Source of the DNA: Haloferax sp. Q22 | GTDB lineage: Archaea > Halobacteriota > Halobacteria > Halobacteriales > Haloferacaceae | Length of the DNA: 64,000 nucleotides | Assembly (NCBI RefSeq): GCF_001482285.1 | Contig: NZ_LOEP01000056.1 | Span: 1 to 64,000 of the forward strand | Direction of reading: 5' to 3' | Shown: one piece after another, positions 25,569-35,159 of the stretch | Layout: each line of letters opens with the position of its first letter | Numbering within the stretch: the first letter of the stretch is position 1 | Notes under the pieces: model-generated | What the model was told of the DNA's origin: nothing | What the model saw: only the letters and a program-made list of their open reading frames with translations | Database searches by the model: none | Position numbers and translations under genes: made by a program

Positions 25569-27307
25569 ATACTAATCAGCGCTCCTGCGAGCGACGAGGT
25601 GGCAACCGCCATCAGGGAGCCCACCCAGACGAGCATCACGAAATGCAGATAGGCGTTCGCCTTGTGTCCGCCGTCGACCATCCGAATCATGAGCGACGAC
25701 AGGAGGGCGTTGAACAGGATGATGAGCGTCAGCATGTACTCGATGAAGGGCACGTCGTAGACACCGGCGTAGATGAGCGTCCCGAACTGGAGGCTGTCGA
25801 GGTTCATCTGCGTCGAAAACGACGCGAGAATCTCGACGACTTCCAGCCCGATGAAGAACGCGAACGACGCGGAGGCCGTGATGCCGTAGAGGACGCCGAT
25901 GAGGGTGACCGTCGACTGCTTTCGCTGGCGGCGGAGCTTGATTATCTCGTTCATGTTGCGGCTGATGAGCTCGCCGAGGAGCTTCGGTTTGCCACCCATC
26001 GACCGGCCGACGTTGTACATCTCGGAGAACTTCTGGACGAGATAGGAGTTCGTCTCCGCGGTGAAGAAGAACCACGAACGGTCGGGGTCAAGCCGCATCC
26101 GAAGCCGCGTGTACAGCCGCGATATCTCCCGCGAGAGGACGCCGAAGTCCTTCGTCTTGAGCGTCTTCAGGACGGCCGTGGTCGTGCTCTGTTTCGCCGT
26201 CTCGGACGCCCCGAGCGCGCGGATGAACCCGGGGTACTCCTCGTCGCGCTCGCCGATGCGTTTCTCGTGGCGGCGCGCGACGATGCCGGGGACCGCAAGC
26301 GGGGTCAGCGGCGTCGAGATGAGGAGCGGAATCGGGAGTTCCATCATGATGGGCCGGACCGTCTCGCCGACGATGGTCAGGTTGAACGTGCCCAACGCGA
26401 GCACAAGCACCATCGTGATAGAGAGGCCGACCGCGCCGTACAGCGTGATGTCTATCTGCCGGTCCGCCTTCGTCCGGTACTCGCGCTGGTGGAACCACAG
26501 CGGGTCGTACGGCGACATCGTCCGGATAACGAAGTAGAACCCCAACTGCACGAAGACGAAAAGCACGATGACCGCGCCGATGGTCATCGTCGCGTCGGTC
26601 CCCGTCAGGATGGGGAGGACGATGGCGTTGATGATGGCGAAGGTCATCGACAGAATCATCGAGAGGTAGAGGTCCTTCATGACCTCCAGGTTCCCCAGCG
26701 CGCTCTCGTAGACGGTGATGTACTTCTGAATCATCGCGTTCTGCTCGCCGAGGAGGAAGTCGTCGATGCTCTGGCCGGCGTTGATGGAGTACGCGAGCCT
26801 GTCGAGGAAGTCCGCGAGGGGCTTCGACGGGACCTCTCGGGCCCGGCGCTGACAGGCGTCGTCGAGCGACTGGTTCCACGCGTCGACCAGTTGGACGATG
26901 CGGTTCATCTCGGTCGATAGCTCCCCGTACTCCTCCTCGCGCGCGAGCGTTCGAAACACGGCGACACGGTCGATGTTCGTCGTCGAGAGCACGGTCATGT
27001 GCGTAATGAGGAGGTGGAGTTGGTTCTCCAGACTGCGGCGCGTCTGTTCGACGAGGAGCCGCGGGTAGAGGACGGCTCCGCCCAACAGCAACACGCCGAG
27101 GAGAAACACGGGGATGCGGACGAGGAGGGGAAGCGGGAGCGCGATGGCGCCGGCCACAGAGAGTATGAAGAACACGATGGCGGGGCCGAGCACCGCGAGC
27201 AGGTACCGCGAAAGCGCCATCGGCATCTTCTCGTAGGACTCGATGATGTCGCTGATGAAGTCCCGAACCTGCACCGCCTGCATCGACGCGCTCTGCTCCC
27301 CTGCCAT
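25565..27307 (-). CDS. arlJ: Archaellum membrane platform protein ArlJ (FlaJ)
   Basis: Encodes 580 residues. It is the polytopic TadC/GspF-like protein that anchors the archaellum motor. Hydrophobic helices cluster in three groups, around residues 45-90, 210-340 and the last 130 residues, separated by two large basic cytoplasmic regions (for example RHEKRIGERDEEYPGFIRAL and EMYNVGRSMGGKPKLLGELISRNMNEIIKLRRQRKQ). These loops are expected to contact the ArlI hexamer. It follows arlI by 4 bases and overlaps cheF2. Confidence 0.95.
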   Translation of the reverse strand: MAGEQSASMQAVQVRDFISDIIESYEKMPMALSRYLLAVLGPAIVFFILSVAGAIALPLPLLVRIPVFLLGVLLLGGAVLYPRLLVEQTRRSLENQLHLLITHMTVLSTTNIDRVAVFRTLAREEEYGELSTEMNRIVQLVDAWNQSLDDACQRRAREVPSKPLADFLDRLAYSINAGQSIDDFLLGEQNAMIQKYITVYESALGNLEVMKDLYLSMILSMTFAIINAIVLPILTGTDATMTIGAVIVLFVFVQLGFYFVIRTMSPYDPLWFHQREYRTKADRQIDITLYGAVGLSITMVLVLALGTFNLTIVGETVRPIMMELPIPLLISTPLTPLAVPGIVARRHEKRIGERDEEYPGFIRALGASETAKQSTTTAVLKTLKTKDFGVLSREISRLYTRLRMRLDPDRSWFFFTAETNSYLVQKFSEMYNVGRSMGGKPKLLGELISRNMNEIIKLRRQRKQSTVTLIGVLYGITASASFAFFIGLEVVEILASFSTQMNLDSLQFGTLIYAGVYDVPFIEYMLTLIILFNALLSSLMIRMVDGGHKANAYLHFVMLVWVGSLMAVATSSLAGALISI

Positions 27308-27311
27308 CTCG

Positions 27312-28976
27312 CTACACCCTCGCCATGTCGAACGGCAGTCCTTCGACGCCGTCGCGCTGGTAGTCCTCGATGAGTTCGTTCACCTCGTGGTAGCCGAGGA
27401 CGTTCTCCTGAATCGCCCGGCGGACGAGTTCGGCGCGGAACTGGATGTCGTCGTATATCTTCCGCGTGTCGTCGTAACCGAGGAGCGTCGCGACCTTCTG
27501 CTCCATGATGAAGGAGTTGTTCATCCCCTGGAAGATGATCTCGTCTTGGACGGGGTCCCAGTAGAACGCCTCGCGGGTGACGACGCCGCCCATCTCTTTC
27601 GAGTAGCCCTCGATTTCCTGGACGCTCGTCACCCGGCGGAGGATGTCGTTGCCCCGGCGGACGCGGTTCTGGAACAGCGCGATGTCGCAGTTGTCCATGA
27701 ACGTCTCGGGGACGTTGATGGGGTCGCCGGTGAAACGCTGAATCATGGAGACGATGTCGGACGCGTGGAACGTGAGCATCACCGGGTGACCGGTCTGGGC
27801 CGCCTGGAACGCCATGCGACCCTCCTCGCCACGGACCTCCCCGACGATGATGTAGTCGGGGCGGGAACGGAGCGCGGCCGCGACGAGGTCGAACATGTCG
27901 ACTTCGGAGTCGGAGCCGCGGCCCTCGCGGGTGAGAAGTTGCTGCCACGTATCGTGCGGCGGGAGCACCTCGGCGGTGTCCTCCGCGGTGTAAATCTTCG
28001 AGTCCTGCGGGATGAACGAGAGGATGGCGTTGAGCGTCGTCGTCTTCCCCGACGCCGTCTCGCCGACCACGAAGATGGTTCGTTCGTTCTCCAGCGCGAT
28101 CCAGAGGTACGCGGCCAGTTCGGGCGAGAGCGTCCCCCACTTGGCGATTTGGAACACCGAAAGCGGCACGTCGTCGCCCTGACGGATGGTGAGCGACGAC
28201 CCCTTCAGCGACACGTCGTCGGAGTAGATGATGTTGATACGCGAGCCGTCGGGGAGCGTGGAGTCCACGATGGGGTGGGCGTCGGAGACGGGATCGCCGA
28301 TGCGCTCACCCATGTTGCGGAGCCAGTTATCGAACTGCTCCGTGCTGTCGAACTCGACGCTCGTCTCCAGCAAGCCGAACGTCCCGTGGTCGACGTCGAC
28401 CTGGCTGGGGCCGATAACGTGAATGTCCTCGTTCTCCGGGTCGCGCATGATGGGTTCGAGCGGACCGAGGCCGACGATGTCGCGGACGAGTCGGTACTGT
28501 ATCTTGTCGTAGGTCGTCTGGGAGACCTCGATGCCGGCCACGTCGAGTCGCTTGGCAACCGAGCCGAGCGGCCCGCGGTCGTCGCCCTCGATGTGGACGA
28601 TTTCGGAGAGTAACTCCTCGATGCGCTCTTCGTAGTCGGCGCTTTCTTCGGGGGCCGGCTTCGAGACGCTGCGTTCAAGCAGTTTGTCCTTGACCCGACC
28701 GAACACCTCGAGTTCGTCGTCGTCCATCTCGGGTTCGATGGTGTAGTACTTCGTCGTCTCGCCGAAGTTGCCGTATATCTGGCAGAACACGGGGCCGCCC
28801 AGCGGATAGATGATGTTCGGACGCCGGGACTCGTAGTCGCCCGGCTCGTCGACGAGCATCGGGAACTCGCCGGTGATCTGTCGGAACCGCTTGAGGTGGT
28901 CCCGCAGGTGCGGCCACTGCATCGCGAGGCGCTTGAGATCGTCCGACAGCCTGGCGGAGCCGTGTTCGGTCGCCAT
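27312..28976 (-). CDS. arlI: Archaellum motor ATPase ArlI (FlaI)
   Basis: Encodes 554 residues. It is a GspE/VirB11-type ATPase. The N-terminal domain covers about 1-250, and the ATPase core has Walker A GETASGKTT near residue 303, Walker B YIIVGEVRG, the His box LTFHASD and an Asp box upstream. It powers both assembly and rotation of the archaellum. It is immediately adjacent to arlH (the stop of arlH touches this ATG) and 4 bases from arlJ. Confidence 0.97.
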   Translation of the reverse strand: MATEHGSARLSDDLKRLAMQWPHLRDHLKRFRQITGEFPMLVDEPGDYESRRPNIIYPLGGPVFCQIYGNFGETTKYYTIEPEMDDDELEVFGRVKDKLLERSVSKPAPEESADYEERIEELLSEIVHIEGDDRGPLGSVAKRLDVAGIEVSQTTYDKIQYRLVRDIVGLGPLEPIMRDPENEDIHVIGPSQVDVDHGTFGLLETSVEFDSTEQFDNWLRNMGERIGDPVSDAHPIVDSTLPDGSRINIIYSDDVSLKGSSLTIRQGDDVPLSVFQIAKWGTLSPELAAYLWIALENERTIFVVGETASGKTTTLNAILSFIPQDSKIYTAEDTAEVLPPHDTWQQLLTREGRGSDSEVDMFDLVAAALRSRPDYIIVGEVRGEEGRMAFQAAQTGHPVMLTFHASDIVSMIQRFTGDPINVPETFMDNCDIALFQNRVRRGNDILRRVTSVQEIEGYSKEMGGVVTREAFYWDPVQDEIIFQGMNNSFIMEQKVATLLGYDDTRKIYDDIQFRAELVRRAIQENVLGYHEVNELIEDYQRDGVEGLPFDMARV

Positions 28977-29726
28977 CTACGCCACGCTCCTCGACTCGAT
29001 GACGAGCCCGATACCCGACCGGACCGAGAAGCCGACGCGGTCGCCGACCTGCTGGCCCATCCCCGCAAAGCGCTTCACGAAGATGTTCCGTCGGACGTCG
29101 TTTCCGACCTCCACCATCTCCAGTTCGAAGTAGACGTCGGCGATAGAGCGGAACGGACCGATGGAGCCCTCGTCGACCGACGACGGGTCGACGGTGATGA
29201 TGATGGTCTTGCCCTTCGTCGTCAGCTCGCGGAAAAACGAGATGATTTCGAGGGCGGCCTGCCGCTCGTCGTTCTGCCGGACCAGCGCCTCGAACTGCGG
29301 GTCGTTGCGCAGGATGGCGTCGAACGTGTCGATGATGATGACGTCGGCGTCCCAGAGCGTCTCGGCGTCCATCAGCCGCCGGAGGAGCTGCTTTCGCTCC
29401 TTCTGGCTGCTGCCGCCGGAGAGCGCGCCGCTGCTGTCGATTTCTGCCTGGAGGAACAGGATTCGCTCGTCGAGCAGATGCTTGACGATGTCGTACGAAA
29501 GCGAGTGCATCTGGTCGAGGAAGCCACGGACACCCAGTTCGGTCGAGACGAGCGTCACCACCGTTTCCTCGTCGCAGAAGCCGTAGCTGAATCGCTGCGA
29601 CAGCACGCTTTTTCCGGCGCCGTAATCCCCTTCGATGAGGACGATTGCACCCTTGGGGATGCCGCCGCCGAGTTCCTTTTCGAGACGGTCGTGCCCGGAT
29701 AGCCCGAGAGAGAATTGACTGCTCAT
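28977..29726 (-). CDS. arlH: Archaellum motor protein ArlH (FlaH)
   Basis: Encodes 249 residues with a RecA/KaiC-like fold. Walker A GDYGAGKS lies at 33-40 and the Walker B-like strand is [12 protein letters not shown]. ArlH binds ATP and forms a ring that docks on ArlI. Its length is normal. The start overlaps the end of arlG by 4 bases. The divergent cirA-like gene at 32320 is a second RecA-fold protein of similar size. Confidence 0.96.
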   Translation of the reverse strand: MSSQFSLGLSGHDRLEKELGGGIPKGAIVLIEGDYGAGKSVLSQRFSYGFCDEETVVTLVSTELGVRGFLDQMHSLSYDIVKHLLDERILFLQAEIDSSGALSGGSSQKERKQLLRRLMDAETLWDADVIIIDTFDAILRNDPQFEALVRQNDERQAALEIISFFRELTTKGKTIIITVDPSSVDEGSIGPFRSIADVYFELEMVEVGNDVRRNIFVKRFAGMGQQVGDRVGFSVRSGIGLVIESRSVA

Positions 29727-30172
29727 GGTACGCGGAATTCGAACACCTCTTCGTCACCGTCGACGACGACGGTCATCCGGTAGTCGCCCGAGTCCAACGC
29801 GATGTCCGTCACCGTGAGTTCGATGACGTTGCTCGGCCGCCACTCGGTGCCGTCGACGACGTTCACCGTGACGTTGGTCTGATACTGTCCACCAACGATG
29901 ATGTCGAAACCACCGCTGGTCGCCGGGAGCGTCCTGAGGCCGGTGTTCTTGACGTATATCGAGAGGTTGTCGTTCGCGCCGTCGTAGACACCCGCCTGCG
30001 GATCGCTTATGACTTCGATGTCGGTTCTGATCTCTGTACTCACGTCGCCGCCGCGCTCGTCGAGCGAACTGCTGATGCCGGTCACGGTGTCGATGAGGAC
30101 GCCCGAGACGCCGGCGGCGACGACGATGCTGGCGATGAACAGGATGAGGCTCGGAACGGAGATGTCGGCCAT
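29723..30172 (-). CDS. arlG: Archaellum stator/anchor protein ArlG (FlaG)
   Basis: Encodes 149 residues. One N-terminal hydrophobic helix ([20 protein letters not shown]) is followed by an all-beta archaellin-like domain ending EVFEFRVP. In other archaea ArlG filaments pair with ArlF to tether the motor to the S-layer. It abuts arlF (0 bases) and overlaps arlH. Confidence 0.92.
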   Translation of the reverse strand: MADISVPSLILFIASIVVAAGVSGVLIDTVTGISSSLDERGGDVSTEIRTDIEVISDPQAGVYDGANDNLSIYVKNTGLRTLPATSGGFDIIVGGQYQTNVTVNVVDGTEWRPSNVIELTVTDIALDSGDYRMTVVVDGDEEVFEFRVP

Positions 30173-30610
30173 CTAGTTCACCGCCTCCGTGGCTGCGACG
30201 CCGCTCCCGGTGACGACCTTCACGCGTTCGGGCGTGGGGTCGACCCCGACCACGAGACTCAGGTTCTCGCCGGCGTACCAGAGGTCGGTTCCGGCGTCGC
30301 CGTCGACGGTCGCGTTGGCCGCCGGCACGTCGACGTACCTGTTGTCGACGAGCAAGGTGGTCTCGCTCACCGAGAGCGTCTCCGAGCCGGCGTTCGTCAG
30401 GTTCACCGTGAGGCTCTCGTTGCCCGCGTCGTAGGTCGCGTTCGTAACGGTGATGTCCGTGTTCGTCCGTTCGAGGGCCCGCTCCGCGTCGGCGTCCTGC
30501 GCTTCGAGCACGTTCTCCGACGCGTTCGACGTCGCTGTGTACAGCGTCCCCGTGGCGACGAGGACGCCGAGGAAGATAACGGCGGTCGAGCCGCTAACAC
30601 CGAATCCCAT
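30173..30610 (-). CDS. arlF: Archaellum stator protein ArlF (FlaF)
   Basis: Encodes 145 residues: an N-terminal helix (GFGVSGSTAVIFLGVLVATGTLYTA) and a beta-sandwich domain. Several NxT/S sequons (NATYDAGNESLTVNLTN) suggest N-glycosylation outside the cell. ArlF binds S-layer protein and acts as stator with ArlG. The start overlaps the end of arlCE by 17 bases. Confidence 0.92.
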   Translation of the reverse strand: MGFGVSGSTAVIFLGVLVATGTLYTATSNASENVLEAQDADAERALERTNTDITVTNATYDAGNESLTVNLTNAGSETLSVSETTLLVDNRYVDVPAANATVDGDAGTDLWYAGENLSLVVGVDPTPERVKVVTGSGVAATEAVN

Positions 30611-32009
30611 CGAATCTCCTCCCGTAAGCGACTAACTCCTCGTACAGTTGTCCCCGCGGGACGTCCTCCGCGAGGCGACAGACGTACGCGAGGCTCGTCT
30701 GGTGGTCGTCGATGCGGAGTTCGTGGTCGTCGGCGTCTTCGACCGACGGCGCAATCTGTCCGACGTGGGCGTTCAGTTCGCTCTCGACGGCGCGCGATAT
30801 CCAGTCCTGCTCCCGATACTGGCGAAGCGCGCGTGACGCGCCGAGCGCGCCGCCGACCGCGACGAGATGTTCGACCCATTCGAGGACGAGCACCTCGGAG
30901 ACGTAGTTCGACGGGAGCGCAGCCAGGTAGGCGTCGGACTCCTCGACCGCCGCCGACGGCTCGGGTTCGGCGGCCGCGTCGTCCTCGTCGTCGACCGAAA
31001 GCTCGTCTTTGGCCATCGCCGCGGTGGCGTACTCTGCCTCTAGCTCGTCGAGCGTCTTGCGGACGTCACCGTCGGCGTCTTCGACCTCGGGTTCGTGTTC
31101 GGACTCGGACGGTTCGTCACTCGGATCGTCGGCCTCGTCGGCGTCGGCGATCGCTTCGAATTCGTCTTCGACGCTGTCAACCGGCTCGTCTTCGAAGTCG
31201 TCTTCGAGGTCGACCGCCGCGTCGGCGAGGTCCGTTTCGGCGTCGTCCGCCTCTCCTTCGTCCGCCTCCGCTTCGTCTTCTTCGTCCCAGCCGCCGCCCT
31301 CCTCGTACTGTTCTTTGAGGTCGTCGAAGCTCGCGCCCCCCGCGCCGCCCGAGTCGTCGGCCTCGTCGGCCTCGTCGTCGTCGTCGAGCACGTCCGCGGG
31401 GCTCTCGCGCTCGGCTTCCACGAGTTCGTCTTCCGCGGCGAGTTCCGCTTCCTTCGCGCCCTCTTCGGCGTCGAGTTCGCCGAAGTCGTCGTCGAAGAAC
31501 GACTCGGCGTCGGCGTTCGCCACGTCCGGGTCGAGGTGCTCTTCGTCCTCGGCTTCCGCCTCGAAGAGACCGAACGCCCCGCCACCGCCGTCGAGGCCGC
31601 CCATCTCGCGGGCGTCGTCGACGAACGGGTTGATGCCGCGGGTGACCATCTCGTAGATGTCGAGCAGTTTGCGAATCGTGTCGTCGAGCTCTTCGACGGT
31701 CTCACCGATCTGTTTGTTCTCTTCGCGGACGGTGTTCATCCCCGACGAGATGGCGCTTACTTCGTTCTCGAGTTCGCCGACGCGATCTTCGAGCTCTGCG
31801 AGTTCCTCGCTGTTGTCGTCGTCGAATCCGCCGAAATCGTCATCGTCGAATCCGTCGTCGAGGTCGTCGCCGAAGTCACCAAACTCGTCGGAGAGGTCGT
31901 CTATCCCCTCCTCGAATCCAAGTCCATCGTCTGATGACATGTGTTGTCCTTCCGTCTCCGTTTCGTCCCCGGCGTCAGCCGTGCCTTCGTCGTTCTGCCA
32001 CTCCATCAT
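30594..32009 (-). CDS. arlCE: Fused archaellum switch protein ArlC/E
   Basis: Encodes about 471 residues. Acidic N-terminus, then a coiled coil (LEDRVGELENEVSAISSGMNTVREENKQI) and the ArlC-type segment LLDIYEMVTRGINPFVDD. A long Asp/Glu/Ala-rich linker follows, and then the ArlD/E domain (YLAALPSNYVSEVLVLEWVEHLV ... SLAYVCRLAED). The ArlC/D/E ring receives chemotaxis signals and couples to ArlH/I. Start alternatives: GTG at 32024 right after GGAGG, tandem ATGs at 32009/32006, or ATG at 31940 behind GGAAGG. I chose 32009 because the peptide between is acidic and GC3-rich. Confidence 0.9.
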   Translation of the reverse strand: MMEWQNDEGTADAGDETETEGQHMSSDDGLGFEEGIDDLSDEFGDFGDDLDDGFDDDDFGGFDDDNSEELAELEDRVGELENEVSAISSGMNTVREENKQIGETVEELDDTIRKLLDIYEMVTRGINPFVDDAREMGGLDGGGGAFGLFEAEAEDEEHLDPDVANADAESFFDDDFGELDAEEGAKEAELAAEDELVEAERESPADVLDDDDEADEADDSGGAGGASFDDLKEQYEEGGGWDEEDEAEADEGEADDAETDLADAAVDLEDDFEDEPVDSVEDEFEAIADADEADDPSDEPSESEHEPEVEDADGDVRKTLDELEAEYATAAMAKDELSVDDEDDAAAEPEPSAAVEESDAYLAALPSNYVSEVLVLEWVEHLVAVGGALGASRALRQYREQDWISRAVESELNAHVGQIAPSVEDADDHELRIDDHQTSLAYVCRLAEDVPRGQLYEELVAYGRRFDGIRC

Positions 32010-32183
32010 GCTCGCAGCGAGCACCTCCGCACCGTTTGCGGGGCGCTTCGTTCGAGCGACGGCCTGTCACCCGGCCGAGCGGCGGACCGGCCGGGGAGGT
32101 CCGACGGACTCGGGGGAGCAGGTAACATTGGTGCAAGGTACGTAAGTCGGTACAAGAAAGTTCCCGTTTCGTTATCAGTAGCG

Positions 32184-32191
32184 ATATTTTA
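32184..32191 (-). promoter_or_regulatory. TATA box for the arlCE operon
   Basis: Minus-strand TAAAATAT sits about 180 bases before the proposed arlCE start and predicts a leader of about 150 bases. The 310-base divergent spacer (32010-32319) also holds the cirA promoter. Confidence 0.45.
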
Positions 32192-32221
32192 GACGTTCGG
32201 AATTTTCGCCGGCTAAGTATG

Positions 32222-32229
32222 TAATAAAA
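32222..32229 (+). promoter_or_regulatory. TATA box for the cirA-like gene
   Basis: TAATAAAA lies about 95 bases before the ATG at 32320, predicting a leader of about 70 bases. It is only some 30 bases from the opposing arlCE box. Confidence 0.45.
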
Positions 32230-32319
32230 GTCAGACGGCGCCGTAGCGGCGGTAAGAAGAATTATCCGGCGTCGGCACGGACGTTCTTCCGACAGCCACA
32301 CACACGTTTCAACACAATC

Positions 32320-33060
32320 ATGACAGAACTAGTCAAGACCGGTGTCGAAGGACTCGATTCCATCCTGAACGGCGGTATCGTCAAGAACGCCGCGGTGCTC
32401 ATCAGCGGAAACCCGGGGACGGGAAAGAGTATCCTCGGCCTCCAGTACCTCTACAACGGCGTCGACCAGTTCGACGAAGGGGGCCTGTATCTCACCTTCG
32501 AGGAGACCGAAGACGACATCCGCGAGGCGGCCGAGTCCATCGGCTTCGACCGCTGGCACGAGTACGTCGAGTCCGGAGATATCAAGGTTTACGACAAGCG
32601 GACGCTCCTCCGCGACGGTGACTTCTCGACGACGCTCGACCGCATCCTCGGCGACCTCCAGGACACCAACTACGACCGACTCGTCCTCGACTCGCTGACG
32701 ATGTTCCAGCTGTTTTTCGACGACGAGAAAGAACAGCGCCAGTACCTCCTGAAGTTCATCGACATCCTGAAGGACAGCGGCCTCACCTCGCTTCTGACCA
32801 CCGAGCAGTCGGCGATCTTCCCCGAGACCGACATCGGCCTCGAGAACTTCCTGACCGACGGGAACATCTACCTCATCCAGAGCCCCGCGGGCGCGACGAG
32901 CAACCGCTACGTCTGGGTGGCGAAGATGCGCAAGCAGAGCATCAAGAACTCGATGTTCCCACTGGAAATCGCACAGGGCGGCATCAAGATATACGAGCAG
33001 GCGGCCGGGTTCTCCATGGTCGGCGAGTCCCCGCCGTGGTTCGGCGAAGAGACCGAGTAA
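32320..33060 (+). CDS. cirA: KaiC-like RecA-superfamily ATPase (CirA-like)
   Basis: Encodes 246 residues. A single KaiC domain starts TELVKTGVEGLDSILNGGIVKNAAVLISG, with Walker A GNPGTGKS at 30-37, the EE pair in YLTFEETEDD and Walker B-like DRLVLDSLTMF. The protein ends with an aromatic stretch SPPWFGEETE. In Haloferax, a RecA-family gene located between chemotaxis and archaellin genes (cirA) has been linked to motility control; I assign that name from position and family, not from a search. It is transcribed toward the convergent archaellin genes. Confidence 0.8.
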   Translation: MTELVKTGVEGLDSILNGGIVKNAAVLISGNPGTGKSILGLQYLYNGVDQFDEGGLYLTFEETEDDIREAAESIGFDRWHEYVESGDIKVYDKRTLLRDGDFSTTLDRILGDLQDTNYDRLVLDSLTMFQLFFDDEKEQRQYLLKFIDILKDSGLTSLLTTEQSAIFPETDIGLENFLTDGNIYLIQSPAGATSNRYVWVAKMRKQSIKNSMFPLEIAQGGIKIYEQAAGFSMVGESPPWFGEETE

Positions 33061-33186
33061 CTCGCTTCGCGTTTCTCTTTTGGCTCGGTGCGTTTCAGCA
33101 CTCTCGTTCGCTCCGAGACGGGGTACGGAACTCGGCTCGGCGCGTGACGAACACCGCTGTGGGCACTAACGGGGTTCTGTGGCGAT

Positions 33187-33195
33187 AAAAAAAAA
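33187..33195 (-). terminator. T9 terminator after the archaellin genes
   Basis: A run of nine T on the minus strand begins about 20 bases after the stop of the second archaellin gene. Confidence 0.75.
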
Positions 33196-33215
33196 GCGCA
33201 GCAGCGAGAGACCGA

Positions 33216-33842
33216 TTAGAGTTTAATCGGGTCGCCGCGCTCCTTGCCGGCGAGCTGCTGGGGCATCGTCATGATGACCTGCGTGGTGCCGCCGGTCCGC
33301 GAGGTAATTTCGAGCGTGACGCGCTCGCCGGTGCCGAGACCGGTTCCGCCCTCAATGGCGGACGTGTTGATTTTGACCTCGTAGCGGTCGTTCATGCTGT
33401 TGAGGACGCCGAACGAACCGTCGTCGTCGGTGACCTCGTCCATCAGGAACTCGTTGCTGTCCGCGTAGGTACGAACGTCGTTGGTCTCTCCGTCGTCGGA
33501 CTGGTTGGTCAGCGTCGTGACCGTGTCGTCACTGAGGTACTTGATGGACGACTCGTTCATGTCGACGCTGGAGGAGCCGGCGGCGAGACGAATCGTGAGG
33601 GTCATGTTGTCGATGTCCTCGGAGTCGCCAACCGTACCGTGCGCGTTGAGGACTTCGACGCGGTTCGTGACCTTGTTCACGGACTGCTCGCCCGCATCTT
33701 CGGCCGTTGCCTGGAGGAAGCCAGCGGTGTTGACGAGGACGCCCGCCGCGATTGCGGCAACCAGGACCATCGCGATGAAGACGATGAGCGTTCCGATACC
33801 GACCTGACCTCTGTCTTCGTCGTTGAACAGTTCGCTAAACAT
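33216..33842 (-). CDS. arlA2: Archaellin, second copy
   Basis: Encodes 208 residues. The class III signal is [12 protein letters not shown], cut by prepilin peptidase before [24 protein letters not shown]. The beta-rich outer domain has NxS/T sequons (NMTL, NESS, NQSD, NTSA). It is nearly identical to the first copy over the N-terminal 45 residues and diverges in the outer domain. It follows arlA1 with no gap, so both are co-transcribed. Confidence 0.96.
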   Translation of the reverse strand: MFSELFNDEDRGQVGIGTLIVFIAMVLVAAIAAGVLVNTAGFLQATAEDAGEQSVNKVTNRVEVLNAHGTVGDSEDIDNMTLTIRLAAGSSSVDMNESSIKYLSDDTVTTLTNQSDDGETNDVRTYADSNEFLMDEVTDDDGSFGVLNSMNDRYEVKINTSAIEGGTGLGTGERVTLEITSRTGGTTQVIMTMPQQLAGKERGDPIKL

Positions 33843-34475
33843 TTACAGTGCCACCGGGTCGTTGTTGTCCTTGCCCGCGAGCTGCTGGGGCATCGTCAGG
33901 ATGACCTGCGTCGTGCCGCCGTTGCGCGAGGTTATCTCGAGGGTCACCGATTCACCCGTGCTGAGGCCGTTCTTGTTCGCCCCTTCGATGACGGAGGTGT
34001 TGATGACGATCTCGAAGCGGTCGGTCTGGCTGTTGAGAATCGGGAACGAGGTGTCATCGTCCTGAATCTTACGGACCGCGAACTCGTCGTTTCCGGCGGT
34101 CGACCAGTTGATGCCGTCCGCGTTGTCCGTGTTGTTGTTGACGAGCGTCCGAGCCGTGTCGTCGCTGAGGTATTTAATCGTCGTGTTGTTCAGCGAGACC
34201 GAACCGGAACCGGCTGCCAGACGCGAGGTGAGGTTCACGAAGTCGACGCTCTTCGTCGACGTTCCGTTAACGATACCGTGAGTCGACACGACGTCGACGC
34301 GGTTCGTGACCTTGTTCACAGATTGCTGTCCGGCGTCCTCGGCGGTGGCTTGCAAGAAGCCAGCCGTGTTCACGAGGACGCCCGCCGCGATTGCGGCGAC
34401 CAGAACCATCGCAATGAAGACGATGAGGGTCCCGATACCGACCTGGCCCCGGTCTTCGGTGATGTTTTCGAACAT
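33843..34475 (-). CDS. arlA1: Archaellin, first copy
   Basis: Encodes 210 residues from [23 protein letters not shown]. Cleavage is expected between G and Q of DRGQ. The outer domain carries sequons (NGTS, NLTS, NNTT, NTSV). In Haloferax the first archaellin is the major filament subunit and the second modulates motility. An ORF extension to 34532 would add a peptide in front of the signal and is rejected. Confidence 0.96.
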   Translation of the reverse strand: MFENITEDRGQVGIGTLIVFIAMVLVAAIAAGVLVNTAGFLQATAEDAGQQSVNKVTNRVDVVSTHGIVNGTSTKSVDFVNLTSRLAAGSGSVSLNNTTIKYLSDDTARTLVNNNTDNADGINWSTAGNDEFAVRKIQDDDTSFPILNSQTDRFEIVINTSVIEGANKNGLSTGESVTLEITSRNGGTTQVILTMPQQLAGKDNNDPVAL

Positions 34476-34600
34476 GGGTTGTCGTGGGTTTGGTCCCACA
34501 CTCAGTGGGAGCGAGGAACCGTCACTCGTCAACTTGGAGAGGTGCTACATAACGCTACGGCCCTCAATATCAAGACTGATATCTGTCGGGCGGTACGTCG

Positions 34601-34610
34601 ATAAGTAAAA
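34601..34610 (-). promoter_or_regulatory. TATA region of the archaellin operon
   Basis: Minus-strand TTTTACTTAT lies about 130 bases before the arlA1 ATG, predicting a leader of about 100 bases. A dyad-like CAATATC...GATATC sits between the box and the ATG (34566-34583). Confidence 0.45.
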
Positions 34611-34688
34611 TACTCCGCACGCTCACGCGAGGCGCTAGGCGGTACTCGTCTCAGAAAACGTAAGAAAAGACTCCGGAGTCGGAGCGGT

Positions 34689-35027
34689 TCAGTCCTGCGT
34701 AATCTTCCGCCACACGTCGTCGAGTTTGTTCTTCACCTCCGGGCGCTCGGTCACGCTGACGGTGTAGTCGTCGGCCTCGAACCGGACGACGATTTCGTCG
34801 ACTTCGCGCCGGTAGACGTTCGTCCGTCGGTGCTCGTCGGAAAGAACCCGGTCGTGAAGTTCGAGGAGGCCCGCTGCCGTCAGTTCCTCGATTCGGCGAT
34901 AACAGGTCGCGATGGGGATATCCAACATCTCGCTGAACTCCTGTGCCGAGTGGGGTTCGTCCGCGGCACGGAGGATGTCGGGGTTGTATTCGTTCCCCAG
35001 TGCGGAGAGGGTCCTGTCAGACTCCAT
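34689..35027 (-). CDS. Winged-helix transcription regulator upstream of archaellins
   Basis: Encodes 112 residues from MESDRTLSALGNEYNPDIL. ArsR-like winged helix: SAQEFSEMLDIPIATCYRRIEELTAAGLLELHDRVL is the recognition unit, with a wing RRTNVYRREVDEI and a C-terminal helix. It resembles haloarchaeal ArsR/HTH-20 regulators. It lies directly upstream of arlA1 in the same direction with 213 bases between, so it could regulate the archaellins; methanogens use an unrelated-looking small HTH protein, EarA, for that. The ORF continues to an ATG at 35051, which cannot be excluded. Confidence 0.85.
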   Translation of the reverse strand: MESDRTLSALGNEYNPDILRAADEPHSAQEFSEMLDIPIATCYRRIEELTAAGLLELHDRVLSDEHRRTNVYRREVDEIVVRFEADDYTVSVTERPEVKNKLDDVWRKITQD

Positions 35028-35130
35028 AGATGGAAATTTATCGGAACGCACCGCTTGTCAATGTGTTGGTTGTCTCTCTGCCACGTTCTCAGTCATAGTA
35101 GTGAGTCCCGAACGCCCGGTGACGATGGGA

Positions 35131-35137
35131 TTATATG
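35131..35137 (+). promoter_or_regulatory. TATA box for leaderless mRNA of the 35160 gene
   Basis: TTATATG is centred about 26 bases before the ATG at 35160, the spacing expected if transcription starts at the start codon. Confidence 0.6.
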
Positions 35138-35159
35138 CCACGGCACCGAGCATCCACCG

